From: DASQYE01 sp036389675
GTDB taxonomy: Bacteria; Acidobacteriota; Blastocatellia; Pyrinomonadales; Pyrinomonadaceae
DNA length: 64,000 nt
Assembly (NCBI GenBank): GCA_036389675.1
Contig: DASVWI010000019.1
Span: 248,001 to 312,000, forward strand
Direction of reading: 5' to 3'
Position 1 is the first letter of the stretch. The number at the start of each line of letters is the position of its first letter. A program made the position numbers and the translations under genes. The notes below the pieces were generated by a model. It saw only the letters and a program-made list of their open reading frames with translations. It searched no databases and had not been told where the DNA came from. Of the stretch, positions 8,048-16,191 are shown piece by piece.

Positions 8048-8911
8048 ATGGAACTCTTCCGGGCATTAGCTGTTCTGGCAGAGCCTCCGGTAGCGGAGGC
8101 CGTGCGGGTGGCTGATGCTTTGGGGCTTGGGCCAATCGCGGACGCTGCCGAGTACACGGAGTTATTCGTGTTTCAACTCTATCCTTATGCGTCCGTTTAC
8201 GTGGGCTCGGAGGGGATGATGGGCGGCGAGGCGCGTGATCGTATAGGTGGCTTCTGGCGCGCTCTGGGAGAGACTCCGCCCGCCGAGCCCGATCATCTGG
8301 CGGTGATGCTGGCCCTGTATGCGCGCCTTGTCGAGATGGAGGAGGGCGAAAGGGACGCGGCGCGGCGAGCGCGCTGGACGCTGGCGCGCAGGGCATATCT
8401 CTGGGAGCATTTGTTAAGCTGGCTGCCCGTCTATCTGGACAAGCTCGCGGACATCGCCTCGCCGTTTTATCGAGGGTGGGGAGAGTTGCTGGCGCAGGCA
8501 TTGACAAGTGAGGCGCAGGCGGTCGGAAGACAATTGCAGTTGCCGCTTCACCTGCGTGACGCGCCGGGGCTCTTTGACCCGCGCCGCGATGGGGTCGAAG
8601 AGTTCTTACAGTCGCTTCTGACTCCCGCGCGGAGCGGGATGATTCTGGTGCGCTCGGACTTGACGCGGGCGGCGCGCGCTCTCGGCCTTGGGCTGAGATT
8701 GGGCGAGCGCAGGTTCATCCTCAAGGCGCTCTTCGGTCAGGACGCCGCCGGTGTCCTCGTATGGCTCGCTGAAGAGGCTGCGCGCTGGCAGCGGCGACAC
8801 CGTCTCCATCTTCAGGCGCTCGGCGGCGTGGCGGTGGCCTGGGAAGAGAGGGCCGACGCGACCGCGAAACTCTTAAAAGAACTCGGAGCGGCGACCAACG
8901 AGACCGTATGA
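8048..8911 (+). CDS. TorD/DmsD-like molecular chaperone
   Basis: The 287-residue protein is all alpha-helical and carries the TorD-family core (FWRALGETPPAEPDHLAVML, with the E-P-D-H motif, then a stretch rich in Leu and Trp ending in LPVYLDKLADIASPFYRGWG). These proteins bind molybdoenzyme precursors, help cofactor insertion and hold them until maturation. Here the client would be the 972-residue subunit at 4460-7378. That subunit has no Tat signal, so the likely role is cofactor loading rather than export proofreading. The C-terminal third (from about residue 195) is longer than in the E. coli proteins and contains a second helical part of unknown function. Confidence 0.82.
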   Translation: MELFRALAVLAEPPVAEAVRVADALGLGPIADAAEYTELFVFQLYPYASVYVGSEGMMGGEARDRIGGFWRALGETPPAEPDHLAVMLALYARLVEMEEGERDAARRARWTLARRAYLWEHLLSWLPVYLDKLADIASPFYRGWGELLAQALTSEAQAVGRQLQLPLHLRDAPGLFDPRRDGVEEFLQSLLTPARSGMILVRSDLTRAARALGLGLRLGERRFILKALFGQDAAGVLVWLAEEAARWQRRHRLHLQALGGVAVAWEERADATAKLLKELGAATNETV

Positions 8912-9065
8912 GCCTTTGCCTTTGAGGGCCGGGCCGAGCGCCGTTAAATCCCGCCGAAAAAGCTTCCCGAAAGTTTAAAGATGTGCTATAGAGATGCTCA
9001 CCCTAGCAAGTAAAAGAGCTTAAAAGGTCAGCAAGTAACCGGAATCCTGGAGATTTAAATTCCTG

Positions 9066-9755
9066 ATGCGGATAGGTCTACCCAAAAATGGGTCGCCCGC
9101 AGTGATGCTGGCTCTGCTTTTTATTTGCAACGCTGTTCTGAATGTTTCGGCGCAGGTGAGCGCGCCTGCGATTAAAGAAGATACGCAGCAGTGGAATGAT
9201 GTGCAGGTCGCCGTGCCGCTTAATAAGGAGATTGACTTTACGCTGAGCAGCACCTTGCGCTTCGGGCGCGACGTGACCCATCTGGTGGACAGGCGCGTCG
9301 GCGTCGGTTTCTCATTCAAGGTGGGAAAATACCTGACGCTCGCCCCGAGCTATGCGAACATCGTCATGCGTCCCACGGCGAATCGGAAAACCGATGAGAA
9401 CAGGCTGACTTTCGCGGCGACCGTGCGCGTGCCTTTAGGAAAGTTCGCTCTCAGTGATCGCAATACGTTCGAGCGGCGCATTCGCACGCCCCTCGATTCG
9501 ACGCGCTACCGCAACCGTCTTCAGCTTGAGCGCCCTGTAAAATTCGGAAAGACCGCGCTGCAACTATTCGTCTCCGACGAGGTCTTCTATGATTGGAGCC
9601 TTGACGACTGGACGCGCAATCGCTTTGCAATCGGATTGAGCCGTAGATTTAACAGGCATTTCACCGGCGACTTTTATTATATGAGGCAGAACGATGGGCG
9701 CAGCCGTCCGGGTGATCTTAACATCATCGGCGCGATCTACAGGATACGTCTTTAA
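9066..9755 (+). CDS. DUF2490-type outer-membrane beta-barrel protein
   Basis: A signal peptide (VMLALLFICNAVLNVSAQ) is followed by alternating amphipathic strands typical of a small porin-like barrel: QQWNDVQVAVPLNKEIDFTL, RVGVGFSFKVGKYLTLAPSY, then RNRLQLERPV and a C-terminal aromatic/hydrophobic strand ending IIGAIYRIRL. The WNDV opening and the RFxNRFRxR-like strands match proteins annotated as DUF2490. No catalytic motif is visible. It lies between the molybdoenzyme chaperone and the sulfate-type importer, 69 bases before the latter, and could serve uptake across the outer membrane. Confidence 0.72.
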   Translation: MRIGLPKNGSPAVMLALLFICNAVLNVSAQVSAPAIKEDTQQWNDVQVAVPLNKEIDFTLSSTLRFGRDVTHLVDRRVGVGFSFKVGKYLTLAPSYANIVMRPTANRKTDENRLTFAATVRVPLGKFALSDRNTFERRIRTPLDSTRYRNRLQLERPVKFGKTALQLFVSDEVFYDWSLDDWTRNRFAIGLSRRFNRHFTGDFYYMRQNDGRSRPGDLNIIGAIYRIRL

Positions 9756-9824
9756 TCCTGACGCTTCGGGTTGAACGCCGCATCACTATTAACAACCATT
9801 CGGGGGAGACGGACGGAGGGCGAA

Positions 9825-10889
9825 GTGAGAACGGAGACACCTGCCGGCAAAACATTACGTCGCGACCGAGCAGTGAGTGTGTTATGCGTGCTGGCCTCGC
9901 TCGCCCTGCTTGTCCTCGGCGGTTGCCTGCCGCAGTCTCCGCAGAGTGGGGCGGGCGGGCGCAGCATTACCCTCTACGGTTTTTCGGTGATGAAGGAATC
10001 GCTGGAGAAGGCCGTCTTTCCCGCCTTCGCCGCCAAGTGGAAGCAGGAGCATAATGAAGACGTGCGCTTCACCTCCTCGTTTGCCGGGTCGGAGACGGTG
10101 ACGAACCAGATTCTTCAGGGCGTCGGCGCAGACATCGCGATTCTTTCCATCGAGCGCGACGTTGATCGCCTCAAACAGGGCGGCGCTGTCACCTCCGACT
10201 GGCACAGTTTGCCCAATCGCGGCATCGTCAACAAAACGCCCTTCATCATTCTCGTGCGCAAAGGGAATCCGAAGGGCATACGAGATTTCGCCGACCTCGG
10301 CAAGCCGGGCGTGAAGGTGATTCACCCTGACCCGATCAGCTCCGGCGGCGCACAGTGGTCGGTGCTCGCCATCTACGGCTCGGAGTTGATCAAGTCCGAG
10401 AAGCAGACGGGCGCGCGCGACGAAACACGTGCCCGAGAAACGCTCAAGGCCATCTGGCGAAACGTCATCTCTACTCCGGGCTCTGCGCGCGAGGCCCGCA
10501 CGCAGTTCGAGACGGGATTCGGAGACGCGCTCGTCACCTACGAGTTGGAGGCTTTGATGATGCAGCAGGCGAACGCCGCCGTCGAGGTCGTCGTCCCCGA
10601 AGCGACCATCTTCAGCGAGCATCCGGCGGTCGTCATTGACCGCAACGTGACGGCGGATGAGCGCCCCGTCATCGATGCCTTCATGCAGTACCTGTGGAGC
10701 GAAGCCGCACAGCGCGCCTTCGTGCAATACCACTTTCGCGCCGTCACCAACGAAGCCTTAAACGACGCCAACACGAAGTTCGCGAAAATCAGCATGCCCT
10801 TTACCGTCAATGACCTCGGCGGCTGGGCTCGCGCCTATCCCGAAGTCATCGAAAAAGTCTGGCGCGACGAGGCGCAGAAAAAGCAGTGA
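9825..10889 (+). CDS. Sulfate-type ABC transporter substrate-binding lipoprotein
   Basis: The 354-residue product starts at GTG 9825, four bases after GGAGGG; a TTG at 9771 lacks a ribosome site. A lipoprotein signal ends in LVLGGC with the lipidated Cys near residue 34. The mature part follows the sulfate-binding protein pattern: SFAGSETVTNQILQGVGADI, VRKGNPKGIRDFADLGKPGV, then VIHPDPISSGGAQWSVLAIYG, and a C-terminal YLWSEAAQRAFVQYHFR. It should capture sulfate, or a similar oxyanion, for the permease and ATPase encoded next. Being a lipoprotein instead of a free periplasmic protein, it would be anchored to the membrane. Confidence 0.88.
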   Translation: MRTETPAGKTLRRDRAVSVLCVLASLALLVLGGCLPQSPQSGAGGRSITLYGFSVMKESLEKAVFPAFAAKWKQEHNEDVRFTSSFAGSETVTNQILQGVGADIAILSIERDVDRLKQGGAVTSDWHSLPNRGIVNKTPFIILVRKGNPKGIRDFADLGKPGVKVIHPDPISSGGAQWSVLAIYGSELIKSEKQTGARDETRARETLKAIWRNVISTPGSAREARTQFETGFGDALVTYELEALMMQQANAAVEVVVPEATIFSEHPAVVIDRNVTADERPVIDAFMQYLWSEAAQRAFVQYHFRAVTNEALNDANTKFAKISMPFTVNDLGGWARAYPEVIEKVWRDEAQKKQ

Positions 10890-10902
10890 TGAGTGATTTC
10901 TT

Positions 10903-11739
10903 ATGAGTGCGGCGCTTTCAAGAATGAGACATGTGCGCGGCTTCGACGTGGTGCGGCCCTTGAGCATCACGGCGATGATAGCGATGATGCTGCCGCTCGT
11001 GTTCCTGCCGCTCGCTTCGATCTTCATCTTCGGGACGAGTAAGGGCCTGGGAAGTTTCTGGGCGGCGTTGACTGCGCCGGAGGCCATCTTCGCGCTCAAG
11101 CTTTCGATGGTGACGAGCTTCTGGGCTACGCTCTTCAACGTTCTCTTCGGACTGTTTGCCGCCTACGTCCTCTCGCGCTATATGTTCTGGGGACGCACGG
11201 CGCTGATCGTGACCATCTCGCTGCCGACGGCGATACCGACCGCCGTGGCAGGCTTCGCGCTGCTGCTCCTGTGGGGGCCTTACGGCGTGCTGGGAAAGCT
11301 GATCGCGCCCTACGGCTGGCAGTTGATGTTCACGCCATGGGCCATCGTGATCGCCAACATCTTCGTCACGTTCCCGCTCGCGTTCGGAGTCCTGATGTCG
11401 GTCTTCGATACGATGAACCGCTCGCTCGAAGAGGCTTCGTCAACCATCGGCGCGACACGCTGGCAGACCTTCTGGCACGTCACGCTGCCTTCTTTGCGCG
11501 GCGCGATTGTGACGGGAGCGCTGCTCACGTTTGCGCGCGCCGTCGGCGAGTTCGGCTCGACCATACTGGTGTCCGGCAATCTGGCCCTTCACACGCAGAC
11601 CGCGCCGCTCTATATCTTCGCCAAGTTCAACGAGGGGCAGGTCGAGGCAGCCAACGCCGTCGCCATCGTGCTTGCGCTCTTCTCTTTCTTTATCTTCAGT
11701 ATTCTTTTCTTCACACGCGACTGGCTGGACACGGAGTAA
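10903..11739 (+). CDS. Sulfate-type ABC transporter permease
   Basis: This 278-residue inner-membrane protein has about six hydrophobic segments and the conserved cytoplasmic EAA loop (EEASSTIGATRWQTFWHVTL followed by PSLRGAIVTGALL and ARAVGEFGSTILVSGN), typical of CysT/CysW permeases. Enteric sulfate importers use two different permeases, CysT and CysW. Here only one permease gene is present before the ATPase, so it may act as a homodimer, as in molybdate importers, or a second permease may lie elsewhere. It sits 13 bases after the binding protein and 11 bases before the ATPase. Confidence 0.87.
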   Translation: MSAALSRMRHVRGFDVVRPLSITAMIAMMLPLVFLPLASIFIFGTSKGLGSFWAALTAPEAIFALKLSMVTSFWATLFNVLFGLFAAYVLSRYMFWGRTALIVTISLPTAIPTAVAGFALLLLWGPYGVLGKLIAPYGWQLMFTPWAIVIANIFVTFPLAFGVLMSVFDTMNRSLEEASSTIGATRWQTFWHVTLPSLRGAIVTGALLTFARAVGEFGSTILVSGNLALHTQTAPLYIFAKFNEGQVEAANAVAIVLALFSFFIFSILFFTRDWLDTE

Positions 11740-11750
11740 AGGCGGCGCTT

Positions 11751-13019
11751 ATGCAATCGGAAGAGATCACCACCATCTTCGGCGGTGAAGAAAAGTCGAC
11801 GGGAGCGCGGGGCCATGAAAGGGCACGCGCGCCGGAGTATGCGGCGAGCGTGCGTAGTGTGAGCAAAAGCTTTCGCGGCACGGTCGTGCTCGAAGATATA
11901 GATTTCGATGTCGGGGAGGGCGAATCGCTCGTGCTCCTGGGCGCGTCCGGCAGCGGCAAGACCACCATCCTGCGCGTCATCGCCGGGCTCGAAGAGCCGG
12001 ACACGGGCCGCGTCATCCTTCACGGGCAGGATGTCACGGAGTTGCCCGCGCGCGAGCGCGGCGTCGGCGTCATCTTTCAATCATACGCGCTCTTTCCGCG
12101 CATGACCGTCGAGCAGAATATCAGCTACGGCCTGCGTATACGACACCGCTCGCGCGGCGAGATCAGGGAGACGGTGGATCATCTCATCTCGCTTGTCCGA
12201 CTCGAAGAGCATCGCAAGAAGTATCCCTCGCAGCTATCGGGGGGGCAGCAGCAGAGAGTGGCGATTGCGCGCACGCTCGCCTACAAGCCGCAGATGCTAC
12301 TGTTCGACGAGCCGTTCGGCGCGCTCGATGCCCAGACGCGCGTGCGCCTGCGCCGGGAGATTCACACCCTGCTCAAGCAGATCAAAGTGCCCGCGCTTTT
12401 CATCACTCACGATCAGGAGGAAGCGCTCGAGCTGGGCGACCGCATCGCCGTCCTAAACGCCGGACGGCTCGAACAGATAGGCACGCCCGATCAGGTCTAT
12501 AACCGTCCTGAGACGGAGTATGTCGCGACGTTTCTGGGCGCTGCCAACCTCCTGCTCGGAGTCGTCAGCCGCGGGATGGTGGAGATCGGCACGGCGCAGA
12601 TTCCCGCCGAGGAGGAGACCGAAAGGTTTCGCGAAGGTCAGGCCATCAAGCTCGTCTTTCGTCCGGAAGATGTATGCCTGAGCAGAACCGGCACGCTTCC
12701 CCCCGGGTGTCGCCGTTTGAGCAACGGAGTGATCGAAGAGATCAGCTTCGTCGGAGCATACGAGCGCATCACGCTGCGCCTTGACCTCATCGCGCGCCAG
12801 CCCGCGGAAGGCGAGCCGCCGCTCTACAACGTCACGCTCACCACGCCTGAGCAGAGAACAGGCATTCCCATCATCGTCACACGCCCGAAGCCCGAAGCCG
12901 CGACGACGCGCTTAAAGGTAGACGACCGCGTCGCCGTCGGCCTGACCGCCTTCCGCGTGCTCCCCAACTACGCCCTCGCCTCGGAGCGCGGCGGGCGAGT
13001 CGTTGATGTTCACAAGTAG
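11751..13019 (+). CDS. cysA: Sulfate-type ABC transporter ATP-binding protein
   Basis: The 422-residue ATPase has Walker A GASGSGKT (residues 64-71), Q-loop near FQSYALFPRM, signature LSGGQQQR (162-169), Walker B MLLFDEP and switch His in LFITHDQEE. The C-terminal part, from about residue 270, is a TOBE-type regulatory domain. The N-terminal 28 residues before the first strand are longer than usual. ATG 11751 is used; a larger open frame starting at 11271 runs through the permease gene and is not credible as protein. It energises the importer formed with the permease and the lipoprotein encoded just upstream. Confidence 0.88.
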   Translation: MQSEEITTIFGGEEKSTGARGHERARAPEYAASVRSVSKSFRGTVVLEDIDFDVGEGESLVLLGASGSGKTTILRVIAGLEEPDTGRVILHGQDVTELPARERGVGVIFQSYALFPRMTVEQNISYGLRIRHRSRGEIRETVDHLISLVRLEEHRKKYPSQLSGGQQQRVAIARTLAYKPQMLLFDEPFGALDAQTRVRLRREIHTLLKQIKVPALFITHDQEEALELGDRIAVLNAGRLEQIGTPDQVYNRPETEYVATFLGAANLLLGVVSRGMVEIGTAQIPAEEETERFREGQAIKLVFRPEDVCLSRTGTLPPGCRRLSNGVIEEISFVGAYERITLRLDLIARQPAEGEPPLYNVTLTTPEQRTGIPIIVTRPKPEAATTRLKVDDRVAVGLTAFRVLPNYALASERGGRVVDVHK

Positions 13020-13023
13020 GACC

Positions 13024-13113
13024 ATTTTGGATTTTGGATTAACGCGTCGGGAAGCTTGAATTCTGTAATTGGCCGCGCAACTTTCGTCGGCGCGCCAATC
13101 CGAAATCCAAAAT
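13024..13113. repeat. Heptad-arm inverted element (TTTTGGA type)
   Basis: The left arm at 13024-13040 is two TTTTGGA heptads with flanks; the right arm at 13097-13113 is its reverse complement with one mismatch. The 56-base loop is unrelated to the arms. The element begins four bases after the cysA-type stop codon. Confidence 0.75.
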
Positions 13114-13201
13114 GAATTTGACGTGCTTCGCCCGGTGCGTTTAGCATTCGCGTTATCGTTGTCAAAGCTCAAGCGCCCCGTGCCGGGAGGAGACGCTCGC
13201 C

Positions 13202-14803
13202 ATAGACCCTGATGTCAAAAGATATGTGATCGCGATTGCGTGGGTTCTGATCGCCACGATACACGGTTACGGCGCGGCATGGCTGGCGATTCGCATGCTC
13301 TTCCGCCCGTATCGCCCGGTCAAGTTGTTCGGTATCACCGTCTGGCCGCAGGGGATGATCCCGCGCCATCGAGAGCGGTTGGCCCAGACCATCGGCAACG
13401 CCGTCGGCAACGAGCTGGTCTCGCAGGAGACAGTCCTTGAAGCCCTCTTCGAGGCCGACTTCTTTCATCGCAAGGTCGAGGGCTTCATCACCTCTTACAC
13501 CAACGACCTGCTCAACACGACCTATCCTTCCCTGATCGAAGCGCTGCCCGCGGGAGCGCGCGCGCCCGTGCTCGATGCCATCTCGGCGCTGCAAGTGAAG
13601 CTCGCCGGCTACATCGCGGACATCCTCAAGGGCGAGGAGACAGCCGCCGCCATCACGGACTTCGTCGACCGGCGTGTGGACGAGGTGCTGGCGACCCGCC
13701 TGAACGACGCCGTCAGCCCCGAAACCTTCGAGCAGATTCTGAGTTTTGTCGAAGAGCGTTTTCGCGGCCTCGTCACAGAGGCGCAGTTCGAGCGCAAAGT
13801 ACAAGACTTCATCGGCTCGCGCCTCGAAGAGTTGGCCCAGAGCCGGGCGACGCTCGCCGAAATCTTCACGCACGAGACCGTCGCGCTCATCAAGGAGAGG
13901 GTTGATCGTGAAGTCGCGCCCATCGTTCATCATCTGGCCGAGATAGCGACGAGCAGGGGCACGCGCACGCAGATCGGGGGGCTCATCAAGCGCGAGGTCG
14001 ACGACTATTACGCGCAGCTCTCCTTCTTCAAAAAGATTTTCATCTCGCGCGAGCGCATCCACTCGGAAGTTGACGAGATGGTCAACAAGACCCTGCCGCG
14101 CCGCGTCGAAGAGTTCCTGCACGGCGAGGCCTTCGAGCAGCAGGCCGAAGAGTTCCTCAATACGACGATTGATAACGTGCTGGCGCGTCCCGTCAACGAG
14201 CTTGTCGGGCAGATCGCGCCCGACAAGCTCGAAATGATCAAAGATCAGGTGTCGGAACGCGTCCTCATCCTCGCGCGCAGCCCAGAGCTTCAGACCTCCG
14301 TGTCGGCTTACGCGACCGACGCCCTGACTAACTTGCGCCCGCATAGTTTGCGTGCCCTTCTGCAACACGTCAGCCCTGAGAGCGCGCCGCGCCTGAAAAG
14401 TTTTCTGGCGACGGGGCTGCTCAGTGTGCTGGCCCGCGAAGAGACGGCGCAAGCCGTCAACTCCGTTCTACACGCGCAGATCAAACGCCTGCTCTCCACC
14501 CCCATCGGACGTCTCTCGGATCACGTCTCGGACGCGGCCATACAGCGCGCCTCCTCTGCGCTGACCGAGGGCATCACGCAGGCGGCGCGTGAGCGGCTGC
14601 CCTCGGCCATCGCCGAGTTTGATGTCGGCGGCATCGTTCGCCGCAAGGTCGTGGACTATCCGACGGAGAAGCTCGAAGAGCTGGTGCTCTCCGTCGCGCA
14701 GCAACACCTGAAGACGATAGAGATGTTCGGCGCGGTGATCGGCCTGATGATCGGCGTTCTACAGGCCCTCTACATACTGTTCTTCGAGCCGCGTGCCCAT
14801 TAG
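13202..14803 (+). CDS. DUF445 family membrane-anchored protein
   Basis: The protein matches the DUF445 layout: an N-terminal membrane segment (AIAWVLIATIHGYGAAWLAIRM), the conserved LFRPYRPVKLFGITVWPQG and MIPRHRERLAQTIGNAVGNE, several hundred residues of helical repeats with long charged helices, and a C-terminal membrane segment (GAVIGLMIGVLQALYILFF). Function is unknown; both ends lie in the membrane. The start is unclear. GGGAGGAG at 13185-13192 is well placed for ATA at 13202-13204, giving IDPDVKRY before the membrane segment, whereas GTG at 13226 has no ribosome site. I give the longer form; the 525-residue GTG form is the cautious choice. Confidence 0.75.
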   Translation: MDPDVKRYVIAIAWVLIATIHGYGAAWLAIRMLFRPYRPVKLFGITVWPQGMIPRHRERLAQTIGNAVGNELVSQETVLEALFEADFFHRKVEGFITSYTNDLLNTTYPSLIEALPAGARAPVLDAISALQVKLAGYIADILKGEETAAAITDFVDRRVDEVLATRLNDAVSPETFEQILSFVEERFRGLVTEAQFERKVQDFIGSRLEELAQSRATLAEIFTHETVALIKERVDREVAPIVHHLAEIATSRGTRTQIGGLIKREVDDYYAQLSFFKKIFISRERIHSEVDEMVNKTLPRRVEEFLHGEAFEQQAEEFLNTTIDNVLARPVNELVGQIAPDKLEMIKDQVSERVLILARSPELQTSVSAYATDALTNLRPHSLRALLQHVSPESAPRLKSFLATGLLSVLAREETAQAVNSVLHAQIKRLLSTPIGRLSDHVSDAAIQRASSALTEGITQAARERLPSAIAEFDVGGIVRRKVVDYPTEKLEELVLSVAQQHLKTIEMFGAVIGLMIGVLQALYILFFEPRAH

Positions 14804-14805
14804 AG

Positions 14806-14913
14806 CATTTTGGATTTTGGATTTTGGATTGGGCGAGCCGGCGGGACTTAAGAGTTTGATTCCAAAATCCGGGACGGACGAAGCTTTAATCTAAAATCCA
14901 GAATCTAAAATCC
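14806..14913. repeat. Heptad-arm inverted element (TTTTGGA type)
   Basis: Three left-arm heptads of TTTTGGA type at 14806-14830 face matching but degenerate units (TCTAAAA and CCAGAAT) at 14888-14913. The element starts three bases after the stop of the DUF445 gene and ends 19 bases before the next ATG. Confidence 0.75.
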
Positions 14914-14931
14914 GAAGTGGACTGAAAACTC

Positions 14932-15471
14932 ATGAATAGTATCAAGTGCCCTCAATGCTATCTGGTCAACTGGGGAACGCCCGCGGCGTGCAAACGCTGC
15001 GGCCTCTCTTTTCAAGACCTGCCTCAGCAGGCGTTCGTCTCCGTCCCCGCCGGCGAGCAGGTTTACGCCCCCGGCTTTCCCGGCGTGCCCGCCGCGTCGC
15101 CCGCACAGCAGATGGAGCGGGCGCTCAAGGTCTGGAAGTGGTTCGTCGCTTACTGCGTGCTGATGGCCCTGCTCTACCTGTTCGTGGCCGGGATGGGCGC
15201 GGCGCTGCTGGTGATCAGGCCGGGCGGCTACACGAGAGGCAGAGGGGCAGGTGAGTTGACCATACAGGGCATAGCCTTTCTCCTTGCCGGACTGGTGTTC
15301 GCTGTCCCCTACGCGATGGGGCCTTTCCTCAAAGGTAAATCGTGGGGGTGGGTATTCGGGATTGTGCTGATCGCCATCGGCATGACCAGTTGCTGTCTAT
15401 GGCCCATCACCATCCCTCTCATCGTCCAGTGGGTCAAGCCGGAGATGAAGCGCTTGTTCGGTCAGGCGTAG
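14932..15471 (+). CDS. Zinc-ribbon membrane protein of unknown function
   Basis: The 179-residue protein begins with a zinc-ribbon knuckle pair (CPQC at residues 6-9 and CKRC at 20-23), has a Pro/Ala-rich linker, then three to four membrane segments (YCVLMALLYLFVAGMGAALL, IQGIAFLLAGLVFAVPYAMG, and WGWVFGIVLIAIGMTSCCLW). Such a ribbon plus short membrane domain is common in small bacterial proteins without known function. It is followed by the cyclase-family gene 27 bases downstream, but no functional link is evident. Confidence 0.7.
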   Translation: MNSIKCPQCYLVNWGTPAACKRCGLSFQDLPQQAFVSVPAGEQVYAPGFPGVPAASPAQQMERALKVWKWFVAYCVLMALLYLFVAGMGAALLVIRPGGYTRGRGAGELTIQGIAFLLAGLVFAVPYAMGPFLKGKSWGWVFGIVLIAIGMTSCCLWPITIPLIVQWVKPEMKRLFGQA

Positions 15472-15498
15472 CGAGAGCGCCAGACAGAGGGAGATGTT

Positions 15499-16188
15499 AT
15501 GAATGAAAGCGAAAGGGGCGCGCCGTCTTTTGTGGACGTGAGCCACGCGGTTGAGCACGGCATGATTACCTATAGAGGCTTGCCCGCGCCCCTCATCTCA
15601 GATCATCTGAGCCGCGAAGAGTCGCGCAGGATTTACGCGCCGGGCACGGAGTTTCACATCGGGCACATAGAGATGGTCGCCAACACAGGGACGTATCTTG
15701 ACTCGCCTTATCATAGATACGCGGATGGCCCAGACCTCTCGGAGCTTCCGCTCTCTTCAATCGCAGACCTCGAAGGCATCTGTATTCGCGCGCGTGGCCT
15801 CTCTGGCCGTGGCGTCGATGAATCGGTCTTCGGCGCGGCCAGTCTCAAGGGCAAGGCCGTGCTGGTGCATACGGGTTGGGACGCACACTGGGGCAGCGAA
15901 CAGTATTTCGAGGGCAATCCATTTTTAACTGCCGCAGCGGCGCGCCATCTCGTTGACGCCGGCGCAAGGCTCGTCGGCATAGACTCGCTCAACATTGACG
16001 ACACCCAAGACCTCAAACGCCCGGCGCATTCCATCCTCCTGAAAGCGAACATCCCCGTCGTGGAGCATCTCTGCCATCTGGAATCTTTGCCCGACACAGG
16101 CTTCCGCTTCTTCGCCGTCCCGGTCAAGGTCAAGCGCTTCGGCACATTTCCCGTGAGGGCCTTCGGCATCATTGCAGAGCAAGGATAA
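15499..16188 (+). CDS. Cyclase family (KynB-like) hydrolase
   Basis: The 229-residue protein has the cyclase/arylformamidase fold: FVDVSHAVEHGMITYRGLPA, then VANTGTYLDSPYHRYADG and LVHTGWDAHWGSEQYFEGNP, and ends in a conserved region with VPVKVKRFGTFPVRAF. In kynurenine formamidase the metal site is H-x-G-T-H-x-D-x-P-x-H; here the first two His are Asn and Tyr while Asp and the last His remain. It may therefore belong to a sub-clade with different chemistry. AGGGAG seven bases upstream supports ATG 15499. Substrate unknown. The next gene starts three bases after its stop, so both are co-transcribed. Confidence 0.78.
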   Translation: MNESERGAPSFVDVSHAVEHGMITYRGLPAPLISDHLSREESRRIYAPGTEFHIGHIEMVANTGTYLDSPYHRYADGPDLSELPLSSIADLEGICIRARGLSGRGVDESVFGAASLKGKAVLVHTGWDAHWGSEQYFEGNPFLTAAAARHLVDAGARLVGIDSLNIDDTQDLKRPAHSILLKANIPVVEHLCHLESLPDTGFRFFAVPVKVKRFGTFPVRAFGIIAEQG

Positions 16189-16191
16189 AGG

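Noticed and set aside
11271..13019. A 582-codon open frame extending the ABC ATPase gene upstream
   Set aside because: The first 160 codons lie within the permease gene in another frame and read as Arg/Ala-rich random sequence. ATG 11751 fits the family and the operon spacing.
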